Shown one piece after another: positions 17,166 through 24,309 of a DNA stretch of 64,000 nucleotides. Every line of letters begins with the position of its first letter. Positions within the stretch are counted from its first letter, which is position 1. The stretch is from NCBI GenBank assembly GCA_047936785.1, contig CP176394.1; one strand, 5' to 3'. The notes under the pieces are model-generated. The model was not told where the DNA came from. It did not search any database and saw only the letters and a program-made list of their open reading frames with translations. Source of the DNA: Acidaminobacterium chupaoyuni (GTDB lineage: Bacteria; Bacillota; Clostridia; Oscillospirales; Butyricicoccaceae). A program made the position numbers and the translations under genes.

Positions 17166-17185
17166 AGGGTATTATTCAATTGAAA

Positions 17186-17214
17186 TAGACACCTATGTTT
17201 CTTTTTGCTATAAT
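17186..17214 (+). promoter_or_regulatory. Promoter of first Crp/Fnr gene
   Basis: TAGACA (17186-17191), a 17-base spacer and TATAAT (17209-17214) form a near-consensus sigma-A promoter. The ribosome binding site AAAGGAGCGG and the ATG at 17236 follow. Confidence 0.7.
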
Positions 17215-17235
17215 ATTCAAAAAGGAGCGGTCTAT

Positions 17236-17871
17236 ATGATAATTGAGAAAATACGGCACATTCCCTTGCTTTCGGAAATGGATACCGCCGTTTTGGATAG
17301 ATGTGTTACGGAAAATCAGCTGTTTGTAAGGCATTACTCGAAGGGCGCGACGGTACACCATCAGCATGAAGCCTGTTCTGTGCTCGACGTTGTTTTATCA
17401 GGAAAGCTTGTTGCGTATTCATTGTCGGAAAACGGTTCAGCGATTACAATGTTCGAGTTTCAAAAAAACAGTATTATCGGAGCCAATTTGCTGTTTGGAG
17501 AAAACACCAACTATCCGTTGAATATTTACGGCGTAACACCTTGCGACGTGCTTCATATATCGAGAGACGCAGTTATGGAATTTCTTCATGATTATCACTT
17601 TGTCATGCGGTATATAAAATCTTTGTCTCTGAATTCCCAAGGCATGAATCGAAGGATTACAATGCTGACCCAAAAAACTCTGCGTGAGAATTTAATGGAC
17701 TATCTCAGGCAACAATCCATTATTCAAGGCTCTTCGAAAATCGTCCTTCCTTTCAGCAAAAAAGAACTGGCAGACTACTTGGGCGTGCAACGACCGTCGC
17801 TGTTCAGGGAACTGAAAAAAATGAAGGACGAGGGTATCATTGAAATTGATAACCGCACGATTCAGTTATAA
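17236..17871 (+). CDS. Crp/Fnr-family regulator (HcpR-like by context)
   Basis: A 211-residue regulator with an N-terminal cyclic-nucleotide-type beta-roll (~10-120) and a C-terminal winged helix (KKELADYLGVQRPSLFRELKKM, near 172-193). It lacks the clustered N-terminal cysteines of oxygen-sensing Fnr. Together with the second regulator, it flanks an hcp operon. In many anaerobes a Crp/Fnr-type protein called HcpR controls hcp in response to nitric oxide, so that role is a reasonable inference. It reads divergently from the permease genes across a perfect palindrome, and its end overlaps the convergent second regulator by six bases. Confidence 0.8.
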   Translation: MIIEKIRHIPLLSEMDTAVLDRCVTENQLFVRHYSKGATVHHQHEACSVLDVVLSGKLVAYSLSENGSAITMFEFQKNSIIGANLLFGENTNYPLNIYGVTPCDVLHISRDAVMEFLHDYHFVMRYIKSLSLNSQGMNRRITMLTQKTLRENLMDYLRQQSIIQGSSKIVLPFSKKELADYLGVQRPSLFRELKKMKDEGIIEIDNRTIQL

Positions 17872-18525
17872 AAGCTCAAACTGATTTTTGTAAAACTTCA
17901 GAACGCCGTCGTCCCTGAGCTTTGACAGTTCAGCCGACATTGCGCTGCGCTCGACGGAAAGGTAATCCGCAAGTTCCTGCCGGTTGAATGGAATGCAAAA
18001 GTGACTGCTTCCCGATTTCTTGGCCTCAGCCGAAAGGTAGGCCAAAAGCTTTTCACGAGTGGTGCGTTTCGAGGTGAATTCAATTTTCTGCGTTAGCGAT
18101 ATGTTTTTCATGGATACGATACTCAACATATTCTGAATGAGCCTGCTGTGAAAACCACACGCCTTGGCGCATGGGACGGCCAGCCTGTGACAGTCGATAA
18201 AGAGAAGTTCACTTTCGGTCGTTGTGATTACACTGACCGGAAGCGTTTTCATTTCCGCACAGGCAAAGGATTCCCCGAACAAATTTCCAATGTCAATTTT
18301 TCCGAGGATACTCCTGTTTCCGTAATAGTCATCCTGAACAACCTGAACCTGTCCCGATAGAACGATGCCGAATTTTTCGATGCTTTCGCCACTGGAAAAT
18401 ACGGTTTGAGCTTTTTCAAAACGAACCGATTTCGCGGCCAGGCACGATAGAAGTGGCTGTAAATCAGCCTCTTCAATACCCTTGAATAATCGTACTGTTT
18501 TCAGCACATCCAAATAATTTTTCAT
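17866..18525 (-). CDS. Second Crp/Fnr-family regulator
   Basis: A 219-residue Crp/Fnr protein with a beta-roll domain (~15-125) and a winged helix near 175-200 (RQELADYLSVERSAMSAELSKL). Two cysteines (residues ~28 and ~62) and the pair CAKACG near 131-136 are present but not in the Fnr iron-sulphur spacing. It is transcribed away from the ferredoxin-cupin-rubredoxin-hcp operon, with the palindrome GTTGGAATTCCAAC in the shared intergenic region, so it probably controls that operon and itself. Confidence 0.8.
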   Translation of the reverse strand: MKNYLDVLKTVRLFKGIEEADLQPLLSCLAAKSVRFEKAQTVFSSGESIEKFGIVLSGQVQVVQDDYYGNRSILGKIDIGNLFGESFACAEMKTLPVSVITTTESELLFIDCHRLAVPCAKACGFHSRLIQNMLSIVSMKNISLTQKIEFTSKRTTREKLLAYLSAEAKKSGSSHFCIPFNRQELADYLSVERSAMSAELSKLRDDGVLKFYKNQFELL

Positions 18526-18538
18526 AAAATCCTCTTTC

Positions 18539-18552
18539 GTTGGAATTCCAAC
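18539..18552. promoter_or_regulatory. Palindrome GTTGGAATTCCAAC, candidate operator
   Basis: A perfect 14-base palindrome lies 14 bases upstream of the second Crp/Fnr start and ~90 bases before the hcp operon. Its dyad form fits a Crp/Fnr dimer site. Confidence 0.5.
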
Positions 18553-18640
18553 CGACTTATTGATTTAAGAATAGTAAACTCAAAACATAAAGTCAACAAT
18601 AACCTGATGAAACACACTCGGAAAAAGAGGTGAACGGAAC

Positions 18641-19345
18641 ATGATTCGAAAAATTATCAGAATTGATGAAGAGAAATGTAACGGCTGCGGCCTGTGCGCA
18701 AAAGCCTGCCACGAAGGGGCAATCGGAATGGTAAACGGAAAAGCGAAGCTTCTCCGCGACGATTATTGCGACGGTCTCGGAGACTGCCTGCCAGCCTGCC
18801 CGACAGGAGCAATTAGCTTTGAGGAACGCGAAGCAAAGGAATACGACGAAGCCGCCGTGAAAAAAAGCAAGCTGAACAAACAGGGAGAAACGCTGGCCTG
18901 CGGCTGCCCAGGCACACAGTCTAAAACCATCCATCGGGAAAATGAGTGTGAGGCCGTCTATCCAAATATCAGTGAAAACAAAAGCCAGCTGTCACAGTGG
19001 CCCGTCCAAATCAAACTTGCGCCGGTCAACGCTCCGTATTTCGCGGACGCCAACCTCCTGATCGCCGCCGACTGTACGGCCTATGCTTACGGAGATTTTC
19101 ACAACAGGTTTATCCGAAACAAGGTGACCCTGATCTGCTGCCCCAAGCTTGACGAAGGGGATTACAGCGACAAACTCACGGAGATCATTAGGAACAACAA
19201 CATAAAAAGCGTTACAGTCGTCCGGATGGAAGTTCCCTGCTGCGGCGGAATTGAAAACGCGGTAAAACGGGCGCTCCAAAACAGCGGCAAAATGATTCCC
19301 TGGCAGGTTGTCACGATTTCGACCGATGGCAGAATACTTGATTGA
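18641..19345 (+). CDS. Two-cluster ferredoxin protein with conserved C-terminal domain
   Basis: A 234-residue protein. The N-terminal 65 residues hold two 4Fe-4S motifs (CNGCGLCAKAC near 13-23 and CDGLGDCLPACP near 44-55). A linker with CGCPG follows, then a C-terminal domain with CCPKLDEGDY and VPCCGGIENAVKRAL. This layout is found in anaerobe genomes next to hcp and acts presumably as its electron donor. It is the first gene of a five-gene plus-strand operon; the ribosome binding site AGAGGTG precedes the ATG. Confidence 0.8.
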   Translation: MIRKIIRIDEEKCNGCGLCAKACHEGAIGMVNGKAKLLRDDYCDGLGDCLPACPTGAISFEEREAKEYDEAAVKKSKLNKQGETLACGCPGTQSKTIHRENECEAVYPNISENKSQLSQWPVQIKLAPVNAPYFADANLLIAADCTAYAYGDFHNRFIRNKVTLICCPKLDEGDYSDKLTEIIRNNNIKSVTVVRMEVPCCGGIENAVKRALQNSGKMIPWQVVTISTDGRILD

Positions 19346-19361
19346 AAGGGTGGTACGCGCA

Positions 19362-19676
19362 ATGATAGAAAAAGAATATAAGCTGTCCAGAACCAATGAA
19401 AAAGCGATAGAAAAAGTCATATTTGACGAAAACCTGCATTACCTCCACATGGTGTTCAACAAGGGCGAGGGACTGCCGGAGCACTTATCCAATTCAAACG
19501 TGTATATGACCGTCATTCGCGGAAGGCTCTCCATCGGCCTTGATGATCAGGAAATCCATGAGTACGAGGCCGGGACTCTGCTGAAAATCCCGTTTCAAAC
19601 CAAAATGAATGTAAGAAATATGCATGAAGAAACGCTGGAGTTGATCGTCGTAAAGGCGCCCGCTCCGAAAAGCTGA
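19362..19676 (+). CDS. Small cupin-fold protein
   Basis: A 104-residue single-domain cupin. Metal-type residues lie in HYLHMVFNKGEGLPEHLSN (near 24-45), and the second motif (EYEAGTLLKIPFQTKMNVRN) lies near 70-88. I start it at ATG 19362 after AAAGGGTGG, not at the longer in-frame start. Its ligand is unknown; cupins next to hcp in anaerobes may sense or bind a small oxidised molecule. The gene is 16 bases after the ferredoxin gene. Confidence 0.7.
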   Translation: MIEKEYKLSRTNEKAIEKVIFDENLHYLHMVFNKGEGLPEHLSNSNVYMTVIRGRLSIGLDDQEIHEYEAGTLLKIPFQTKMNVRNMHEETLELIVVKAPAPKS

Positions 19677-19697
19677 GAAAGCGAAGGAGGAACCCGG

Positions 19698-19862
19698 ATG
19701 AAAAAGTATAGGTGTATTCCCTGCGGGTATATCTATGATCCCGCGCTTGGTGATCCCGACAGCGGCATCGCGCCCGGTACGGCATTTGAAGCTTTACCCG
19801 ATGATTGGCAGTGCCCGATTTGTTTTGTAGGTAAAGATGAATTTGAACCTGTTGAAGACTAA
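19698..19862 (+). CDS. Rubredoxin
   Basis: A 54-residue protein with the two rubredoxin iron-binding motifs, CIPCGYIYD (residues ~6-14) and CPICFVGKDEFE (~39-50), with the conserved central PGTAFEALPDDW. It carries one iron and moves single electrons in the cytoplasm of anaerobes. GAAGGAGG precedes the ATG. It lies 21 bases before hcp, so it is a likely electron carrier for the Hcp protein or for an oxygen/NO-reducing partner. Confidence 0.95.
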   Translation: MKKYRCIPCGYIYDPALGDPDSGIAPGTAFEALPDDWQCPICFVGKDEFEPVED

Positions 19863-19883
19863 ATTTTAAAGGAGGAAGCAAAA

Positions 19884-21515
19884 ATGAGTATGTTTTGTTA
19901 TCAGTGTCAGGAGACCGCCGGAGGAAAGGGCTGCGCAGTGCGCGGCGTCTGCGGAAAAACCGAAGAGGTCGCAAAGCTTCAGGATCTTCTGATTTACACC
20001 CTCAAAGGTATCTCGCAGATCGTAATCAAAGGGAAGCTCGATGTTAAAAGCCTCGGCGAGACAAACTATGAGGTGCTCAGCAGCCTGTTTATGACCATCA
20101 CCAACGCAAATTTCGACGATGGCTCTCTTGAAAAGCAGATCATAAAAATGATCGCCGAAAGAGACAAGCTCAGAAATTCTAATGCTTCTGCGGGTTTACA
20201 TGATGCGGCCACTTTCACGGTAAGTTCAAGAGAATCCATGCTGGAAAAGGCCGCTACCGTCGGCGTGCTGTCAACCGCAAACGAGGACGTGCGTTCTCTC
20301 CGCGAGATGATCACATACGGCCTTAAGGGTATGGCCGCTTACGCCGAGCATGCTAAAAACATCGGGAAAGAAGATTTGGCAATCAACACCTTCATTTATG
20401 AGGCGCTGGCTGCAACGCTGGACGACTCCCTCTCCGCCGATGATCTGGTGGCGCTTACGCTGAAAACAGGCGAATACGGCGTCAAAGTCATGGCTCTTTT
20501 GGACGAGGCCAACACATCGAGGTTTGGTAATCCTGAAATCACCGAGGTCAATATCGGTGTCAGAAAAAATCCTGCGATCCTGATTTCCGGCCATGACCTG
20601 ACCGATCTGGAACAGCTTTTGGAGCAGGCCAAAGGCACCGGTGTTGATGTTTATACCCACAGCGAGATGCTGCCCGCCCACTATTACCCGGCTTTCAAGA
20701 AATATGACAACTTTGCCGGGAACTACGGCAATGCATGGTGGAAGCAGCTTGAGGAATTTGTCTCCTTCCATGGCCCCATCCTCTTTACTACCAACTGCAT
20801 CGTCCCGCCCAGAAGCGAGGAGGTCCGGGGCAGAATCTTTACCACGGGTTCCACCGGCTATCCCGGCTGCAAGCATATTGAAGCTGATGAGAACGGCAAA
20901 AAGGACTTTTCCGAGATCATCGCGCTTGCCAAGACTCTTCCGGCACCTGATGAAATTGAGACTGGCAGCATTGTCGGCGGCTTTGCCCATAATCAGGTGA
21001 TGGCTCTGGCAGACAAGATCGTCGATGCCGTCAAATCCGGTGCGATCAAAAAGTTCTTTGTTATGGCCGGCTGTGACGGACGTATGAAGTCCAGAGAATA
21101 CTACACCGAGTTTGCGGAGAAGCTCCCGAAGGACACGGTGATTCTTACGGCGGGCTGCGCGAAGTATCGCTATAATAAACTGAAGCTGGGCGATATCGGC
21201 GGTATTCCGAGAGTTCTGGACGCCGGGCAGTGCAACGACTCCTATTCTCTGGCGGTCATTGCCCTGAAACTCAAAGAGGTGTTTGGACTCGACGATATTA
21301 ACAAGCTGCCGATTGCTTTCAATATCGCCTGGTACGAGCAGAAGGCCGTCATCGTTCTCTTGGCTTTGCTGTACTTGGGCGTGAAGAACATCCACCTCGG
21401 CCCCACGCTGCCGGGCTTCCTGTCTCCCAATGTGGCCAAGGTGTTGGTTGAAAAATTCGGTATTGCGGGTGTCGGAACAGTTGATGATGATATCAAACTG
21501 TTCATGAATGCCTGA
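19884..21515 (+). CDS. hcp: Hybrid-cluster protein (hydroxylamine reductase)
   Basis: A 543-residue protein beginning with the class I cysteine pattern C-x2-C-x7-C-x5-C (Cys 5, 8, 16 and 22), typical of strict anaerobes. Later motifs (HDLTDLEQLLEQA, TTNCIVPP, STGYPGC, MAGCDGR, AGCAKYRYN) supply the ligands of the hybrid Fe-S-O cluster. Hcp proteins reduce hydroxylamine in vitro and act as NO reductases in nitrosative stress. The length is that of the family. The ribosome binding site AAAGGAGGA precedes it; rubredoxin and ferredoxin genes sit on either side. Confidence 0.95.
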   Translation: MSMFCYQCQETAGGKGCAVRGVCGKTEEVAKLQDLLIYTLKGISQIVIKGKLDVKSLGETNYEVLSSLFMTITNANFDDGSLEKQIIKMIAERDKLRNSNASAGLHDAATFTVSSRESMLEKAATVGVLSTANEDVRSLREMITYGLKGMAAYAEHAKNIGKEDLAINTFIYEALAATLDDSLSADDLVALTLKTGEYGVKVMALLDEANTSRFGNPEITEVNIGVRKNPAILISGHDLTDLEQLLEQAKGTGVDVYTHSEMLPAHYYPAFKKYDNFAGNYGNAWWKQLEEFVSFHGPILFTTNCIVPPRSEEVRGRIFTTGSTGYPGCKHIEADENGKKDFSEIIALAKTLPAPDEIETGSIVGGFAHNQVMALADKIVDAVKSGAIKKFFVMAGCDGRMKSREYYTEFAEKLPKDTVILTAGCAKYRYNKLKLGDIGGIPRVLDAGQCNDSYSLAVIALKLKEVFGLDDINKLPIAFNIAWYEQKAVIVLLALLYLGVKNIHLGPTLPGFLSPNVAKVLVEKFGIAGVGTVDDDIKLFMNA

Positions 21516-21536
21516 TTCAGAAAGGAATATCAGTAT

Positions 21537-21725
21537 ATGAAAGCGATGATTGACAGGGAAGGCTGTATTTCCTGCGGGCTATGTGCATCCACCTGTCCGG
21601 AGGTATTCCGGATGGCCGATGACGGACGCGCGGAGATTTGCGCGGACCCTGTTCCTGAATCTGCGAAAGGTACGGCGGCAGAAGCGCGGGATAACTGTCC
21701 CGTCTCTGTTATCACGGTAGAATAG
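21537..21725 (+). CDS. Single-cluster 4Fe-4S ferredoxin
   Basis: A 62-residue ferredoxin with CISCGLCASTCPEVF (residues ~10-24) and the distant cysteine in NCPVSVI (~54), the usual one-cluster form of Clostridium and Thermotoga ferredoxins. It starts 21 bases after hcp and ends the operon before a strong terminator. A paralogous domain is fused to the permease at 15928. Confidence 0.9.
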   Translation: MKAMIDREGCISCGLCASTCPEVFRMADDGRAEICADPVPESAKGTAAEARDNCPVSVITVE

Positions 21726-21734
21726 CCATGAATC

Positions 21735-21778
21735 AGCACCCTTCTGAATGGTTTTAGCAGTTCAGAAGGGTGCTTTAA
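21735..21778 (+). terminator. Terminator of the hcp operon
   Basis: A perfect 14-base stem (21735-21748 with 21761-21774) with a 12-base loop is followed by TTTAATT. Confidence 0.85.
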
Positions 21779-21808
21779 TTGGAACTCTCAGAGGGCAAGG
21801 GGTGTAAA

Positions 21809-22297
21809 ATGAACCATATTGGGCAAGTAATAAATGCTATGATCGCGTATTACGCCGGGGATGTTCGGCGAATCAACCATTTCCTGAAGGTGTATAGTTT
21901 TGCCAAGACAATCGGAGAGATGGAAGGATTAGACGAAAGCACGCAAGAGATTATTGAAATCGCGGCGCTTACTCATGACATTGGGATTAAAAACAGCGAG
22001 AAAAAGTACTACAGCTCCGCTGGGAACTATCAGCAGATTGAAGGTCCGCCTGAAGCAAAAAAGCTTCTGGAGGGGTTAGGCATCGAATCGAGTGTTATTG
22101 ACCGCGTTTGCTGGCTTATTGCGCATCATCATACCTATACCGACATTCAGGGAATCGATTATCAAATACTGGTTGAGGCGGACTTTCTTGTTAATTTTTA
22201 TGAGGATAATATGTCGAATGACTCCGTTCACAGTGTCGGGAGTAAAATATTTAAAACATTGAGTGGTAAAGCTATTCTAAACGCAATATATGCATAA
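21809..22297 (+). CDS. HD-domain phosphohydrolase-like protein
   Basis: A 162-residue HD-domain protein. The metal ligands are visible as H (INHFLKVYSFAK, residue ~24), HD (LTHDIGI, ~54), and HHH (IAHHHTYTD, ~105) with a later D (VEADFLVNF). The type resembles small HD hydrolases that act on phosphorylated small molecules or nucleotides. It follows the hcp terminator and is the last cargo gene before the right inverted repeat. GGGTGTAAA lies before the ATG, a weak binding site. Confidence 0.75.
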   Translation: MNHIGQVINAMIAYYAGDVRRINHFLKVYSFAKTIGEMEGLDESTQEIIEIAALTHDIGIKNSEKKYYSSAGNYQQIEGPPEAKKLLEGLGIESSVIDRVCWLIAHHHTYTDIQGIDYQILVEADFLVNFYEDNMSNDSVHSVGSKIFKTLSGKAILNAIYA

Positions 22298-22331
22298 AGG
22301 AAAATTAAATCAACAATTAGTATGAATCGAA

Positions 22332-22371
22332 AAAAGCGGTCTTGGCAGAATTGAACTGTCAGGCCGCTTTT
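22332..22371. terminator. Terminator-like hairpin, right RIT end
   Basis: AAAAGCGG (22332-22339) pairs with CCGCTTTT (22364-22371), with further pairing inside. It mirrors the hairpin inside the left repeat. Confidence 0.6.
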
Positions 22372-22488
22372 AATCTATTATCTGGAGGTTTTATGATGAC
22401 AACGGAAGAGAAAATACTTGATTCTCAACAAATAGCCCTACCCTTACCTGACAACATCGGGATAACTCAATCTTCGGGATTAGACCAT
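22368..22488 (+). repeat. RIT right terminal inverted repeat
   Basis: It is the inverted partner of 12361-12482. It contains TCTGGAGGTTTT-ATGATG (start codons at 22393/22396) and an open frame MTTEEKILDSQQIALPLPDN that continues outward, in frame, into the downstream methyltransferase fragment. Confidence 0.85.
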
Positions 22489-22875
22489 CACGCAGTTTTT
22501 TCTCGTCAGAGAGTGGATGTGTTTAAGGACGAGGATATTGCCAGCACCCAAAGTGCTCGCCAGCACAAAGATGCCACCGACCTTGTCTGTCAGCCCACTT
22601 ATCAGCAGGCAGTTGGAACGATTGGATATACTGACCACAAGGGAGTTAACAACCAGTTTGTCAGTGAGGATAAGTGTATCGTGGAACGGACCAGCCTCAT
22701 TCGCCGCCTGACACCTTTAGAGTGTGAACGACTGCAGGGCTTTCCTGACGGCTGGACAGACATACCAGACGCCTCAGACAGCGCCCGCTACAAAGCTCTT
22801 GGCAACAGTGTGGCGATTCCTTGCGTGGAGTTTGTGTTACAGGGCATTGCCGCTGTCCTTCGCACGGCAAGATAA
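22393..22875 (+). pseudogene. Methyltransferase C-terminal part with element-supplied start
   Basis: From about 22487 the frame is the missing C-terminus of the methyltransferase second frame. It contains RLTPLECERLQGFPDGWTDI (motif IX, near residue 113) and YKALGNSVAIP (motif X, near 140). The inverted repeat supplies a strong ribosome binding site and the first ~31 codons, so a 160-residue fusion protein could be made. Whether this fragment can complement the catalytic part at 10597 is unknown. The first half of the second frame is at 10907-12342. Confidence 0.7.
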
Positions 22876-22884
22876 ATCTATAAT

Positions 22885-22928
22885 ATGCTTCGTTTTGCTG
22901 GTGTTCTTCGTTGGAGTTGGTAATAGCT
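22885..22928 (+). promoter_or_regulatory. Short leader frame / repeated motif before conjugation operon
   Basis: A 12-codon frame (MLRFAGVLRWSW, stop) ends in TTCGTTGGAGTTGGTAATAGCT. A closely similar sequence with a frame ending RWCW-stop occurs at 29041-29076. No ribosome binding site is seen for either, so a DNA or RNA signal is as likely as a peptide. Confidence 0.3.
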
Positions 22929-22984
22929 ATTACTTCATCTTCTCGCTATACTGTGCTTGCAAATCAAAGAAAGGAGCGACCAAC

Positions 22985-23299
22985 ATGGAGAGCACAAAGA
23001 ACCTCTGCGCGCAGATTCCAGAATCTCTGCACGCCAGAGTTCGTTCTGAACAGGAGCAGTCAGGCAAAACGCTGAGCCAGTACATTACAGAACTTATCAC
23101 AAAATACTATGATTATCAGAAAGAAGGAAAGAAAATGGATGGAAACAGGACAATGGCATTCCAGATCTCCGAGGAACTCTTCCAGAGGCTGAAGCGTTAC
23201 CTCGACAGCGAATCCGAGCGCACCGGCCACAAGGTCAGTCAAAAGGAGTTCGTGCTGGGACTTATCCAGCAGTCGTTGGATGATGCGGGCATCGAGTAA
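22985..23299 (+). CDS. Ribbon-helix-helix-type ICE protein
   Basis: A 104-residue protein with two copies of a ribbon-helix-helix-like pattern. The first is AQIPESLHARVRSEQEQSGK (residues ~8-27), the second MAFQISEELFQRLKRYLDSE (~53-72), each followed by a helix with SQYI or SQKEF. Such proteins bind DNA as dimers; tandem copies could make a single-chain dimer. I start at ATG 22985 after AAAGGAGCG; the frame is open further upstream without support. It is the first gene of the PrgI-VirB4 operon. Confidence 0.7.
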   Translation: MESTKNLCAQIPESLHARVRSEQEQSGKTLSQYITELITKYYDYQKEGKKMDGNRTMAFQISEELFQRLKRYLDSESERTGHKVSQKEFVLGLIQQSLDDAGIE

Positions 23300-23358
23300 A
23301 GAACAACAAATCATTGGGGCTGCCGTGAGGTGGCCCCTAACTTTTTGGAGGTGATCAT

Positions 23359-23616
23359 TTGTATATCTACCCCGATAACCTCAAGGCCAAGGCGACGCTC
23401 TGGCTGTGGGAACTGCGGGATGTGGGTATTGTCGGCGTAGGCCTTTTGCTTTCTGTTTTTGCGCTGGCCCAACTCCATTTCGCCGTTCCTATTGTCATGA
23501 CTGCGGTATACGCCTTTCTCGCCATCCGCTTTGAGGGCACCAGCATTCTGGATTTCATAAAAAACGCTTTCGGCTTCTTTTTCGGGAAGCCGCAGGTCTA
23601 CGAATGGAGGATGTAG
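23359..23616 (+). CDS. prgI: PrgI-like conjugation membrane protein
   Basis: An 85-residue protein with two adjacent membrane helices (~18-38 and ~44-60) between short charged ends, starting YIYPDNLKAKATLWLWELRD. PrgI-family proteins are the VirB3-like partner of VirB4 in Gram-positive conjugation machines. It starts at TTG (23359) after GGAGGTGATCA and is separated by three bases from the next gene. Size, topology and position upstream of VirB4 agree with the family. Confidence 0.85.
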   Translation: MYIYPDNLKAKATLWLWELRDVGIVGVGLLLSVFALAQLHFAVPIVMTAVYAFLAIRFEGTSILDFIKNAFGFFFGKPQVYEWRM

Positions 23617-23619
23617 CCT

Positions 23620-24207
23620 ATGGGCAGAAAAGAGAAAAAAGCCGCGAAGGAGAAGCTGTCGACCCGGCAGCTCCTTGCCATCGACGGCATCACCGATTAC
23701 AGCCTGCAGACCGCTCACGGGGAGCTGGTCTTTTTTTCTATCAAGCCGACCAACATCAGCGTCCTGTCTGATGCCAGCGTCGCAGCTCGGATCTATGCGC
23801 TGATGACCGTCCTCAAAGGCATGACCGAGCTGGAGATGCTCTGCATCAATAGCCGTGAGAACTTTGAAGATAACAAGCGATATCTCAAAGAGCGCATTGA
23901 TGCGGAAAATCTCCCGCCCATCCGAAAGCTGCTGGAGCAGGACGCATCCAACCTCGACCGCCTTCAGGTACAGATGGCGACCGCCCGTGAGTTCCTTATC
24001 ATCATCAGACTCAAGGATGAAAAAGAGTCGGAGCTGTTCCCTTATCTCTCCCGCATCGAGAAATCCCTCAAAGATCAGGGTTTCACCGTGCGACGCGCTG
24101 ACAGTTTCGATATCAAGCGGCTTCTCGGCGTCTATTACGAGCAGAACGTGACTACAGAAGTCTACGAGGATTTCGACGGTGAGCGTTGGGTGATTCTCGG
24201 AGAATAA
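23620..24207 (+). CDS. VirB4-associated conjugation protein
   Basis: A 195-residue soluble protein (MGRKEKKAAKEKLSTRQLLA...). Its central segment (TAHGELVFFSIKPTNISVLSD) resembles the N-terminal domain of TraC/VirB4-type proteins. It may thus be a detached N-terminal domain of the VirB4 machine. In clostridial ICEs a protein of this type always lies between PrgI and VirB4. No catalytic motif is visible. Confidence 0.65.
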   Translation: MGRKEKKAAKEKLSTRQLLAIDGITDYSLQTAHGELVFFSIKPTNISVLSDASVAARIYALMTVLKGMTELEMLCINSRENFEDNKRYLKERIDAENLPPIRKLLEQDASNLDRLQVQMATAREFLIIIRLKDEKESELFPYLSRIEKSLKDQGFTVRRADSFDIKRLLGVYYEQNVTTEVYEDFDGERWVILGE

Positions 24208-24239
24208 TCGGTATCAAGATCCATCAATAAACTAAATCA

Positions 24240-24265
24240 TGGCCGTGGGAGTATCCCATCGGTCA
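24240..24265 (+). promoter_or_regulatory. Hairpin upstream of VirB4 gene
   Basis: TGGCCGTGGGA pairs with TCCCATCGGTCA around a GTA loop, with one bulge. It resembles the stem-loop at 7983-8011 and is followed by an in-frame ATG at 24265, ahead of the better start at 24310. Confidence 0.35.
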
Positions 24266-24309
24266 TGCGGCATAGGGGCTCCCTCGGCAGAAGGAGGCAG
24301 ATAACCCCT

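Larger units (their letters stand above)
12343..22488. mobile_element. RIT-type (recombinase in trio) element with redox cargo
   Basis: The segment is bounded by ~121 bp imperfect inverted repeats (12361-12482 and 22368-22488) and splits the methyltransferase frame. The host sequence reads ...ACAGATCAT at the left and GACCATCACGCA at the right, so the six-base cores GATCAT/GACCAT are the likely crossover sites; no longer duplication is seen. Three overlapping tyrosine recombinase genes lie at the left on the minus strand. The remaining ~6.5 kb carries two permeases, two Crp/Fnr regulators, ferredoxins, a cupin, rubredoxin, Hcp and an HD protein. About 20 bases of extra palindromic sequence (TTATCTGGATGTCCGGATAA) sit between core and repeat at the left only, so the left edge is uncertain by that much. 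Confidence 0.8.
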
